Part shown: in pieces, positions 1 through 5,558 of the stretch
Numbering within the stretch: the first letter of the stretch is position 1
How the letters are laid out: every line of letters starts with the position of its first letter
NCBI GenBank assembly: GCA_007122045.1
Contig: SKJM01000021.1
Span: forward strand, 1 to 5,558
Source: Planctomycetales bacterium
GTDB taxonomy: Bacteria; Planctomycetota; Planctomycetia; Pirellulales; Thermoguttaceae
Length of the DNA: 5,558 nucleotides
Direction: 5' to 3'
Translations under genes and position numbers: made by a program
The notes under the pieces: generated by a model
Databases searched by the model: none
What the model was told of the DNA's origin: nothing
Seen by the model: the letters and a program-made list of their open reading frames with translations, nothing else

Positions 1-52
1 ATCTGCTCAGCGTCAAGGGTGTCGTTGAAGGGGATGGACGGTTTTTCGGGCT

Positions 53-80
53 ATTGTAGCACGACTCTGCGGGCCGTAAA
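53..80 (-). promoter_or_regulatory. Leftward sigma70-like promoter for a gene outside the window
   Basis: Read on the minus strand, TTTACG (80 to 75; 4 of 6 matches to TTGACA) is followed after 16 bases by TACAAT (58 to 53; 5 of 6 matches to TATAAT). Transcription would start near position 46 and run off the left edge. No start codon with a good ribosome site is visible between 46 and 1, so the gene it serves must begin beyond the window. This rests on consensus matching only. Confidence 0.5.
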
Positions 81-147
81 CTACATACGGTAACATGTCG
101 GACGACGCGCCGAGTGGTCGGGGAGGCCGGGCAGGCGGGTGAACTGG

Positions 148-249
148 GGGATAGGCTTCCAGCCTGTCGATTTGCGCTGACAGGCTGGAAGCCTATCCCA
201 CGAAGTATCGACAGGCTGGAAGCCTATCCCACGATGGCCGGAAGCCTAT
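148..249. repeat. Cluster of planctomycete-type intergenic repeats, inverted and direct
   Basis: A 21-base unit containing GGCTGGAAGCCTAT occurs in plus orientation at 179-199 and 210-230, in minus orientation at 148-168, and as a 10-base remnant at 240-249. The two plus copies share 25 identical bases (179-203 and 210-234) at a 31-base period. The minus copy pairs perfectly with the first plus copy (21 bp, 10-base loop 169-178). With the second plus copy it pairs over 24 bp (148-171 with 207-230, 35-base loop). These two hairpins exclude each other. The cluster lies just after the stop of the leftward secretin-like gene, so it could end or stabilise that transcript, although no T-run follows on the minus strand. 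From memory this unit is common between genes in planctomycete genomes, where it is often mistranslated as RLEAYPT peptides. No transposase is nearby. Confidence 0.85.
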
Positions 250-263
250 TGGTACGCGCCGCC

Positions 264-1517
264 TTAGCGGTGCACGCCCCCTGGTGGCGCCCCTGAAGGC
301 GTCCGTGTGACCATCGGCGCCGCCGGCCCCTTGGCCTCGATGAGCACGAGCAGTTCGGCGCGGGGTGGGCTCTTGGGCAACGGGAGCGGAATGCCCGGCA
401 CAAGCTGCATCGCCTTGGCGTCCACCGGCACGGGCAGCGGGACCATTCCCATTCCCACGAGGAGCACCTGCCCCATCGGCCAGCGAAACCGCTCGTGGAA
501 CCGGAACTGGGCCATCTGGGGGACTTCGATGGGCGTTCGCTGGCGCGGCGCCGCGGTCGTCGGGGCCTCCAGCTCGACCGGGATCATCCGTTCCACCTGG
601 TCGATGTGGCATTTGATCACCGCGTCGCTCAACTGGCGGTCGCGGGTCAACAGGGGACTGAACTCGAGGCTGAACCCCTCGTCGACCGCGCCGGCCTGCG
701 GCTCGAATCCCTGCCATTGGTCGGGACGCAAGAGAATATCGCGGATGTACGGCCGCGTGCGCATCGACGACACGACGGTCGACTGCCCGTTGTTCACTTG
801 CAGCAGCGGCGAGGTGTGTTCCCGGAAGTCGTTGCGGCGCTGCAGCTCGGTCAACAGCACGGCGGCGTCTTCCCGCTGCAGCAGCCACGCGCCGACGCCC
901 GGCGTCTGCACGGTCACCGGGCGGAGCAGCCGCTGCACCCGCATGCGCCAGCCCGGGTGGTCCACCGTAATCACCCGGAGGGAGAATTGCCAGGTTTCGG
1001 CCTCGCTGCTGACGAAGCGGTCGACCAGTTCGGCCACGAGCTGCTGCATTTCCGGCGTATGGTACACGCGAAGGGTGCGGCGGGTTGCGCTGAGGATGCC
1101 CAGCGGCTCGCCGTGCCACGCTTCGTAGCCGGTCTCGCGGAGGATCCAATCGACCAACGCCTGCTCCGGCCGCTGCGTGGTGGTGACGCGAACCGTGTAG
1201 GGTGCGATGTCGTACTCGCGCCACACTTGGCCATGTTCGTTCGGCAGGGTTCCGCTGCCGCGGCCCGGCTCGGACACCGGCGTCGCCCGCGGCCTCGGCG
1301 TGGCCTCGGGCGCAGGTTCCGCCGAGGTACCCGATGCCGGGAGCACCCTCGCATCGGTAGTTCTATGCCGTCCATGATGGGGGTCAATTCGGTTCGCGCC
1401 CTCAGGGGGCCGCCAGTCCAGCGTTGTACCGCCCGACGGTTCAGCCGCCACTTGCGTACCGGTGGCGCCCACCAGGATGAACCAGCACAGTATTGCGGAG
1501 AACCTCTTGGCCGCCAT
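264..1517 (-). CDS. Exported secretin-like protein (conserved hypothetical)
   Basis: The 417-residue product begins with a typical signal peptide: MAAKR, a hydrophobic core (about 7-19), and likely cleavage after VAA at 25. A Pro/Arg/Glu-rich low-complexity linker fills about 36-95. Residues 100-170 resemble the small N-domains of secretins, ending in RTLRVYHTPEMQQLVAELVD (148-167), the usual pattern of a beta strand followed by a helix. Residues 175-395 look like a degenerate secretin core: VNNGQSTVVSSM (241-252), GFSLEFSPLLTRD (281-293), GQVLLVGMG (349-357), VPGIPL (373-378) and a final strand ELLVLIEAK (388-396). In true secretins the last blocks read like GQTVLLGGL, VPLLGDIPLLG and ELLVLITP. 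I therefore infer a periplasmic or outer-membrane protein of secretin ancestry; whether it forms a pore is unknown. No type II secretion or pilus genes adjoin it. ATG at 1517 is chosen over the upstream in-frame ATG at 1709 because it has an AAGGAGG site and starts the signal peptide. The gene stands alone, divergent from the next one. Confidence 0.85.
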   Translation of the reverse strand: MAAKRFSAILCWFILVGATGTQVAAEPSGGTTLDWRPPEGANRIDPHHGRHRTTDARVLPASGTSAEPAPEATPRPRATPVSEPGRGSGTLPNEHGQVWREYDIAPYTVRVTTTQRPEQALVDWILRETGYEAWHGEPLGILSATRRTLRVYHTPEMQQLVAELVDRFVSSEAETWQFSLRVITVDHPGWRMRVQRLLRPVTVQTPGVGAWLLQREDAAVLLTELQRRNDFREHTSPLLQVNNGQSTVVSSMRTRPYIRDILLRPDQWQGFEPQAGAVDEGFSLEFSPLLTRDRQLSDAVIKCHIDQVERMIPVELEAPTTAAPRQRTPIEVPQMAQFRFHERFRWPMGQVLLVGMGMVPLPVPVDAKAMQLVPGIPLPLPKSPPRAELLVLIEAKGPAAPMVTRTPSGAPPGGVHR

Positions 1518-1524
1518 GCTTCTG

Positions 1525-1531
1525 CCTCCTT
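1525..1531 (-). promoter_or_regulatory. Shine-Dalgarno site of the secretin-like gene
   Basis: On the minus strand AAGGAGG lies 7 bases before the ATG at 1517. It is the strongest ribosome site in the window and decides the start: the longer in-frame version from 1709 would read through it, and also through the promoter at 1578-1606. Confidence 0.8.
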
Positions 1532-1577
1532 GCCGAAGGGTCAGGGCACACCACTCCCAAAGTGGAGAAGGTGCGGG

Positions 1578-1606
1578 AGTATACGTTATGGGCGAGATTG
1601 GGACAA
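1578..1606 (-). promoter_or_regulatory. Sigma70-like promoter of the secretin-like gene
   Basis: On the minus strand TTGTCC (1606 to 1601; 4 of 6) is followed by a 17-base spacer and TATACT (1583 to 1578; 5 of 6). Transcription would begin near 1571, giving a leader of about 54 bases. The leader carries a small hairpin, CCACT/AGTGG, with a 5-base loop (1551-1565), upstream of the ribosome site. The optimal spacing and position make this a good candidate, though it is untested. Confidence 0.65.
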
Positions 1607-2070
1607 TACGGATGTCGGGTTTGGAAGGGTCCGAGCCGGAGGCTGCCGGAACGCCTCCCGATACCCGTGTAGTCTCCTGGCCCTGAACCCCGCGCTTCAG
1701 GCGGGACACTTTCGTTTGCGTGTCTTGGGGGGCATGAGAAGCATGGGAAGATTGCGCTGTGCCCTCCGGTCCTTCGCCCGAAACTCTACCCGATGCATCG
1801 AATTAGTCGAATCCTTATGGACGGATGTGCGATGGTATCGGGGCGCTTGCTCGGCGTGGGCCGGGCTGCGCGCCTTGGGATGGGGGATACGCGGTGGCTT
1901 GGGATTGCTCCAACCAGTTTCGCCGAAGCGGTCAACGCGACGACCGCCGACGGCTCCTGTTTAACGATGATCTGTGCCGTAGCGGAGCACGCGGCGCGTC
2001 ATCGCGTGCACGGCCGGGCGGTTCCCAGGGCTTGCCCGCTCGGAAATCGCCCAATTACGGCGACGAGGCG
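1607..2070. other. Gene-free part of the divergent intergenic region
   Basis: I see no convincing gene here. Open frames cross it on the plus strand, including an upstream extension of the membrane-protein frame back to 1825. Their translations are Arg/Gly-rich and lack any recognisable domain, signal peptide or ribosome site. A short hairpin, CCCGC/GCGGG, lies at 1689-1705. I could not find a convincing promoter for the rightward gene at 2071, nor motifs of RNase P RNA, tmRNA, SRP RNA or a riboswitch. The region is unusually long for its content and may hold regulatory sites that I cannot recognise. Confidence 0.5.
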
Positions 2071-3048
2071 ATGGCGGAGCAACCGCGGGTTACCGACCTG
2101 ATCCCCCGCCGATTGCCGGCCTATTTCCTGCTGCTGCTGTTCGGAGTGGCATCGATCGGGGGGATTGCCGCCCTGGCGGCCTGGGTGCCGGCCCTTCCGC
2201 TGTTTGCAACGCTGGATCGCGCCGGCGCGTTCGATCCGGCCCGCACCGGCAGCCTGGCCTCCTGGTTCTCGTCGGTCGCGCTGCTGGGCGCGGCGGTGGT
2301 TTCGGTGCTGGTGTACTCAGTACGCCGCTACCGAACGGACGACTACCGGGGCTACTACCGAATTTGGCTTTGGGCCGCTACGTGCTGGACGGTGCTTAGC
2401 CTCGACGCGACCGCCGGCCTGCGCGCCGAGTTCCAGCTTGCGATGACCGAGCTTACCGGCACGGCACTCTACGCCGATGGCTCGCTCTGGTGGGTCGTAC
2501 CGTACCTGGTGCTGCTCAGCGCGCTCGGTTCGCGGCTGCTGCTGGATACCTGGCCCGCCCGGCTGTCGACCGCGGCCTTTCTGACCGCCGGCGCGTGCGT
2601 GATGCTGGCCGTGGTGGCGCGGCTTGGCTGGCTGTTCGCCGGCGACGGGCCCGATGCGACGATGCTCGCGGCGGGCGCCGAGATGCTCGGCTGCTGGATG
2701 GTGCTGGCGGCCACCGCCCTGCACGCCCGGTATGTCGTGCTCGACGCCGAGGGGATGCTGCCGATACCGGAGCCTAAAGGCGAGCAGGCGCCGGTTGCCG
2801 AGGACCAGGAAGCCGAATTGTGCGACGAGTCGGACGGCGGCGAGTGGGTGGCCGTCGACCCGCCGCACCCGTCACCTGCCCCCGTGCTGCGGCGGCGGTC
2901 GGTCCAGTTGGAGGCGGAGCGGGAGCCCGAGGCGGCGGAGGCGCCGGTGGGCCGCAAATTGACCAAACAGGAGAAGAAGGCCCTGCGGCAGCGTCTGCAG
3001 CGCGAGCGCCTCCAGCGCGAGCAGTCGCAGCAGCGCAAGTGGGCGTAG
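2071..3048 (+). CDS. Six-helix membrane protein with charged C-terminal tail (unknown function)
   Basis: The 325-residue product opens with a short basic segment, DLIPRRLPAYF (9-19). About six hydrophobic helices follow, near 17-38, 62-83, 96-113, 139-156, 165-189 and 196-217. A conserved-looking stretch, RRYRTDDYRGYYRIWLWA (85-102), joins helices 2 and 3. I recall similar stretches in planctomycete membrane proteins of unknown function. After residue 225 there is an acidic, Pro-rich linker (232-295), then a strongly basic, probably coiled-coil end rich in Lys, Arg and Gln (296-323), which could bind nucleic acid, ribosomes or a partner at the membrane. No catalytic motif is visible. ATG 2071 is preferred because the translation upstream of it lacks protein-like character; its ribosome site is poor (GAGG at 2065-2068, only 2 bases away). 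The next gene has its own promoter, so the two need not be co-transcribed. I do not recognise a named family. Confidence 0.85.
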   Translation: MAEQPRVTDLIPRRLPAYFLLLLFGVASIGGIAALAAWVPALPLFATLDRAGAFDPARTGSLASWFSSVALLGAAVVSVLVYSVRRYRTDDYRGYYRIWLWAATCWTVLSLDATAGLRAEFQLAMTELTGTALYADGSLWWVVPYLVLLSALGSRLLLDTWPARLSTAAFLTAGACVMLAVVARLGWLFAGDGPDATMLAAGAEMLGCWMVLAATALHARYVVLDAEGMLPIPEPKGEQAPVAEDQEAELCDESDGGEWVAVDPPHPSPAPVLRRRSVQLEAEREPEAAEAPVGRKLTKQEKKALRQRLQRERLQREQSQQRKWA

Positions 3049-3084
3049 CCCCGGCTGCCGGCCTTCCCGTTTCAGGAAATGGGG

Positions 3085-3114
3085 TTGACCCGACCCTCCT
3101 GGCTTTGCTATCTT
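3085..3114 (+). promoter_or_regulatory. Sigma70-like promoter of the FabH-like gene
   Basis: TTGACC (3085-3090; 5 of 6) and TATCTT (3109-3114; 4 of 6) are separated by 18 bases. Transcription would start near 3121, about 47 bases before the ATG. It lies in the short gap after the membrane-protein gene and implies that the ketoacyl synthase is transcribed separately. This is consensus matching only, but the arrangement is good. Confidence 0.65.
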
Positions 3115-3167
3115 CTCATGTTTCCCCGCGGATGCACCGGCGGGGCCCGATAGTTGGAAAGTACGCC

Positions 3168-4181
3168 ATGAAGTTCGGTTCCATCGGTCCGATCACCATT
3201 CACCTTCCCGAGCTGATCGAAGACAACGACCTGCTGGCGCGGCGGAATCCGCGCTGGGACATGGATTTGATCTACAGGAAGACGGGCATCCGGGAGCGGC
3301 ATATCGCCGCGGAGGGGGAATGTGCCTCCGACCTGGGGGTGGCTGCCGCCGAAAAGCTGTTCGCCGAGTACGGCGTCGACCGCAAGTCGATCGACTTCCT
3401 GCTGCTCTGCACGCAAACGCCCGACTTGCCCATGCCCACCACCGCCTGCCTCATGCAGGACCGGCTGGCGCTGCCCACGTCGACCGGCGCGCTCGATTTC
3501 AACCTGGGTTGCTCGGGTTACGTGTACGGGCTGGCGCTGGCCGACGGGCTCATCCGCAGCGGCGCCGCCCGGCGGATCCTTTTCATCACCGCCGAGACCT
3601 ACTCGAAGTACATCGACCCGGCCGACCGCGCGTTGCGTCCGATCTTCGGCGACGGCGCCGCCGCCACGCTGGTCGAGGCCACCGACGAACCCTCGCTGGG
3701 CCCGTTCGTGTTCGGAACCGACGGGCGCGGGGCCAGCGCGCTGATGGTAACCGAGGGCGGCGTTCGCCCCCCCGAGGAGGCCCTCCAGCCCAGCAAGCGG
3801 AAGCGATGGCCCAGCGTCTTGTTCATGGACGGCCCGGCGCTGGTGAAGTTCACCCTCGACGTCGTTCCCCCGCTGGTGAAGCAGGTTCTGAAGACGGCCA
3901 ACTTGGACCGGGAAGCCGTCGATTTGTACCTGGTGCACCAGGCCACCAGCTATATGACCGAACACCTGCGCACCCGGCTGCGCATTGCGGCCGAGAAGAT
4001 GCCCGAGGCCCTGGAAACCTGCGGCAATACGGTGTCGTCGACGATCCCGGTGCTCATCCGCGACCTGCGGGCCAACGGCGGCCTGCGGCCGGGTACGCGG
4101 TCGCTGCAGATTGGTTTCGGGGTGGGGTTATCGTGGGGTGGCTGCGTGTGGACGGAAACGTTTGCCGAACCAAACGTCTAA
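3168..4181 (+). CDS. Beta-ketoacyl-ACP synthase III (FabH-like thiolase-fold enzyme)
   Basis: The 337-residue product has the usual length and fold signature of FabH-type enzymes, which condense a primer acyl thioester with malonyl-ACP in the cytoplasm. All three catalytic residues are present: Cys115 in NLGCSGYVYG, His257 in VHQAT and Asn287 in CGNTVSSTIP. Other family blocks are KTGIRERHIA (38-47), QTPDLPMPTTACLMQ (83-97), ETYSKYIDPADR (143-154), IFGDGAAATLVE (159-170) and the C-terminal GFGVGLSWGG (316-325). Against E. coli FabH, by eye, the CoA-binding Trp32 aligns with Leu34, Arg36 with Lys38, Phe87 with Met89 and Arg249 with Tyr262, while Arg151 is kept as Arg154. The primer may therefore not be acetyl-CoA. 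No other fatty-acid genes adjoin it, so a specialised acyl or secondary lipid role is as likely as the housekeeping one; the symbol is left blank. ATG 3168 has GGAAAG 6 bases upstream; ATG 3132 is an in-frame alternative adding 12 residues. Confidence 0.95.
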   Translation: MKFGSIGPITIHLPELIEDNDLLARRNPRWDMDLIYRKTGIRERHIAAEGECASDLGVAAAEKLFAEYGVDRKSIDFLLLCTQTPDLPMPTTACLMQDRLALPTSTGALDFNLGCSGYVYGLALADGLIRSGAARRILFITAETYSKYIDPADRALRPIFGDGAAATLVEATDEPSLGPFVFGTDGRGASALMVTEGGVRPPEEALQPSKRKRWPSVLFMDGPALVKFTLDVVPPLVKQVLKTANLDREAVDLYLVHQATSYMTEHLRTRLRIAAEKMPEALETCGNTVSSTIPVLIRDLRANGGLRPGTRSLQIGFGVGLSWGGCVWTETFAEPNV

Positions 4182-4190
4182 ATCGCCATT

Positions 4191-4226
4191 GACCTCCGGC
4201 CGATCTAGTACGTAAGGTCCGTTTTT
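4191..4226 (+). terminator. Possible weak intrinsic terminator after the FabH-like gene
   Basis: GACCT (4191-4195) can pair with AGGTC (4215-4219) across a 19-base loop, followed by a run of five T (4222-4226). It begins 9 bases after the stop codon. The stem is short and the loop large, so this is a weak prediction supported mainly by position and the T-run. Confidence 0.35.
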
Positions 4227-4232
4227 CGAGGG

Positions 4233-4267
4233 GTGCAGGAACGCACTCGCAGGGTTCGAGTCCCGCC
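4233..4267 (+). other. tRNA 3'-part-like fragment (variable arm plus T-arm)
   Basis: GTGC/GCAC with a 6-base loop (4233-4246) looks like the long variable arm of a class II tRNA such as Leu or Ser. It is followed by a T-arm-like sequence, GGGTTCGAGTCCC (4252-4264), with the canonical TTCGAGT loop. The stem can be extended by GC/GC (4249-4250 with 4265-4266) only if A4251 is bulged out. No matching 5' half, anticodon arm or CCA end is present, so this is not an intact tRNA. It could be a tRNA relic left by an integration event, or a coincidence. Confidence 0.35.
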
Positions 4268-4272
4268 TTCAT

Positions 4273-4299
4273 CCGGCTTTTCCAACCGGCTGAAGCCGG
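4273..4299. repeat. GC-rich hairpin repeat (CCGGCTGAAGCCGG type)
   Basis: CCGGCTT (4273-4279) pairs with AAGCCGG (4293-4299) over 7 bp. Alternatively CCGGC (4286-4290) pairs with GCCGG (4295-4299) around a TGAA loop. The two folds exclude each other. The segment through about 4350 (CTCCTCTTTGCGTCTTTTCG at 4331-4350) resembles short dispersed intergenic repeats that I remember from planctomycete and other bacterial genomes. No T-run follows, so terminator function is unlikely from sequence alone. Confidence 0.5.
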
Positions 4300-4371
4300 G
4301 TCTCCAACATTGCGGCGTCTTGGCCATCTTCTCCTCTTTGCGTCTTTTCGCACGTCGGCCCTTCGCGGCGA

Positions 4372-5558
4372 ATGTCGTACCACCGTCCGAAATCACGAAC
4401 CCCTCCGCCCGCCCGGCATCGGCTATGCGCGGTGCCTCGCTTCCCGGAAGCCGGCGCGCGGCCGGTGCGGCTGGTGCTGCTGGCGTTGCTGGCTCTGGTG
4501 GCGGCCGGCTGCGCGTCGACCGGCGTAACGCTGCGTTCCGTACCCCAGACGCCGCTCAGTGAGCGTCTGAAGCTCACCGCGCGTTCGGGCCCCGAGCCGA
4601 GCGATCGCACGGTGCAACTGCTTCGGGTGTACGACCTGACCGAGGCCACCCGGGGCGATCCCCGGCCGCTGTTGGACCGCCTGCAGGCGATCATCGACCA
4701 GGAACCGACCGCCGATAAGGTGTACGCCTTCGCCGAGTTGGCCTTCCTGGCCGGCAAGCAGGCCGAGGTCTATGACGAGCGAATCGCGATGGACCTGTAC
4801 GGGGCTTCGATGATGAAGGCGTACGAGTACCTGTTCGACCCCCGGTTCGAGGCGACGCGCAATGCCTACGACCCGCAGTTTCGCGGCGCGTGCGAGCTGT
4901 ACAACGGGGCCCTGGAAGCCGTGCTGCGCATGAGCCGGCGCCGCGGCGAGTTGATCGTGGGCACCAGTACGACGCTGCGGATGGCCGGCGGCGATTGCGA
5001 CGTCTCCACGATGCTGCGCAGCACCCGCTGGCAGGCGCGCGACATCGACCGCTTCGAGTTCGTGTCCGATTACGAGATTCAAGGGCTGAAGAACCACTAC
5101 CGGACGCACGGGCTGGGCGTACCGCTGATTGCCGTGCGGCGCAGCTACGAGGGCGAGCCGGCCGTGGCCCGGCACTATCCGACCGACTTGAGCTTCCCGG
5201 TCACGGCATTTTTCCGGCCCCTGCCGTCGAGGCGGAACCCGATTACCGGGTACGATTCGCCCAACCGCCAAGGCGTGCTGGAGTTCTACGACCCGCTCGT
5301 GACGACCGAGACCACGGTGAGGAGGCGGCAGGTGGCGCTGGAGGCCGACTTCACCACGCCGCTGGCCTACTTCCTGTCGAAGCCCGAGTTCCACGCGCTG
5401 GCGACGGTCGGGCTGCTGCGGCCCGACGACCTGCTGCGCATGCGCCCCGACCGGCCCGACCCGATCATGGGCCTGTACATGCTCGAGCCGTACGATCCGG
5501 GCAAGATTCCCGTCGTGATGGTGCACGGGCTGTGGTCGAGCCCGATGACCTGGATGGA
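4372..5558 (+). CDS. Lipoprotein with alpha/beta-hydrolase domain, 3' end cut by window
   Basis: The frame is open from 4372 to the right edge (395 codons visible). A hydrophobic stretch, LVLLALLALVAAGC, with a lipobox Cys at residue 47 (codon 4510-4512) marks an exported lipid-anchored protein. Residues 95-190 are helical and TPR-like (RLQAIIDQEP, AFAELAFLAGKQAE, ACELYNGALEAVL). Residues 195-345 look beta-rich (FEFVSDYEIQGLKNHY, LEADFTTPLAYFL). At 380-390 comes IPVVMVHGLWSS, the oxyanion-loop strand of an alpha/beta hydrolase; the nucleophile elbow (GHSMGG type), acid and His would lie beyond the window. Residues such as RNAYDPQFRGACELYNGAL recall planctomycete hydrolases of unknown substrate. 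A lipase, esterase or similar envelope role is inferred, not shown. The start is uncertain: ATG 4372 gives a long 46-residue leader with weaker codon bias, while GTG 4432 or GTG 4465 give more typical lipoprotein signals. None has a clear ribosome site. Confidence 0.85.
   Translation, partial: MSYHRPKSRTPPPARHRLCAVPRFPEAGARPVRLVLLALLALVAAGCASTGVTLRSVPQTPLSERLKLTARSGPEPSDRTVQLLRVYDLTEATRGDPRPLLDRLQAIIDQEPTADKVYAFAELAFLAGKQAEVYDERIAMDLYGASMMKAYEYLFDPRFEATRNAYDPQFRGACELYNGALEAVLRMSRRRGELIVGTSTTLRMAGGDCDVSTMLRSTRWQARDIDRFEFVSDYEIQGLKNHYRTHGLGVPLIAVRRSYEGEPAVARHYPTDLSFPVTAFFRPLPSRRNPITGYDSPNRQGVLEFYDPLVTTETTVRRRQVALEADFTTPLAYFLSKPEFHALATVGLLRPDDLLRMRPDRPDPIMGLYMLEPYDPGKIPVVMVHGLWSSPMTWM

Noticed and set aside
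148..234. Possible CRISPR array
   Set aside because: There are only two direct copies with a 6-base gap, plus an inverted copy. The gap is far too short for a spacer and there are no cas genes.
114..296. 60-codon plus-strand frame across the repeat cluster
   Set aside because: Its translation (LTGWKPIPR, RLEAYPT) is simply the repeat read as protein, with no ribosome site.
193..1224. 343-codon minus-strand frame overlapping the secretin-like gene
   Set aside because: It is a shifted reading of the same strand with Arg/Ala/Gly/Pro-rich composition, and it runs into the repeat cluster. It is a shadow of the real frame.
1689..1705. CCCGC/GCGGG hairpin as a terminator
   Set aside because: It lies upstream of both divergent genes, not at a gene end, and has no adjacent T-run. 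A 5-bp stem is expected by chance in GC-rich DNA.
495..1964. 489-codon plus-strand open frame antisense to the secretin-like gene
   Set aside because: It is rich in Arg, His and Gly with no domain or signal, has no ribosome site, and overlaps a gene with a clear promoter, ribosome site and signal peptide. Long antisense frames are expected in GC-rich coding DNA.
3108..3965. 285-codon minus-strand frame opposite the FabH-like gene
   Set aside because: The plus strand clearly encodes a ketoacyl synthase with all catalytic residues, so the antisense frame is a shadow.
4182..4371. Intact tRNA or tmRNA in the gap after the FabH-like gene
   Set aside because: Only a variable-arm and T-arm-like piece is present. 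No acceptor 5' strand, anticodon arm, CCA end or tmRNA tag frame could be found.
4423..5526. 367-codon minus-strand frame opposite the lipoprotein gene
   Set aside because: The plus frame has a lipobox, helical repeats and the VHGLWSS hydrolase motif. The minus frame has a His/Arg/Gln-rich shadow composition and no domain.

Overview
The window looks like chromosomal DNA of a GC-rich planctomycete, probably of the Pirellulales type. This is inferred from three things. A short repeat between genes matches one I remember as common in Planctomycetota genomes. Three of the four genes look like planctomycete-restricted conserved proteins. Promoters and spacing are loosely packed, with mostly single-gene transcription units. 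No database search was possible, so the family assignments rest on motifs I can read and on memory.

Layout, left to right. Positions 1-263 hold no gene. They contain a leftward sigma70-like promoter for a gene beyond the left edge and a cluster of inverted and direct repeats that can fold into very stable hairpins. A leftward gene (264-1517) encodes an exported protein with secretin-like features. It has its own good promoter (1578-1606) and Shine-Dalgarno site. A gene-free divergent region of about 550 bases follows. A rightward gene (2071-3048) encodes a six-helix membrane protein with a charged cytoplasm-type tail. After 119 bases containing a clear promoter comes a beta-ketoacyl-ACP synthase III (FabH-like) gene (3168-4181) with an intact Cys-His-Asn triad. 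The next gap (4182-4371) holds a weak terminator, a fragment resembling the 3' part of a tRNA, and a second hairpin repeat. The last gene (from about 4372, running off the right edge) encodes a lipoprotein with a long helical N-terminal part, entering an alpha/beta-hydrolase domain where the window stops.

The genes do not form an obvious operon or a defence, mobile or biosynthetic system. Three of the four products are predicted to be exported, lipid-anchored or membrane-embedded, so a cell-envelope theme is possible but unproven. I found no integrase, transposase, CRISPR array, phage gene or toxin-antitoxin pair. The most useful points for follow-up are the degenerate secretin-like protein, the changed cofactor-side residues of the FabH homologue, the mutually exclusive hairpins of the repeat cluster, and the tRNA-like fragment.
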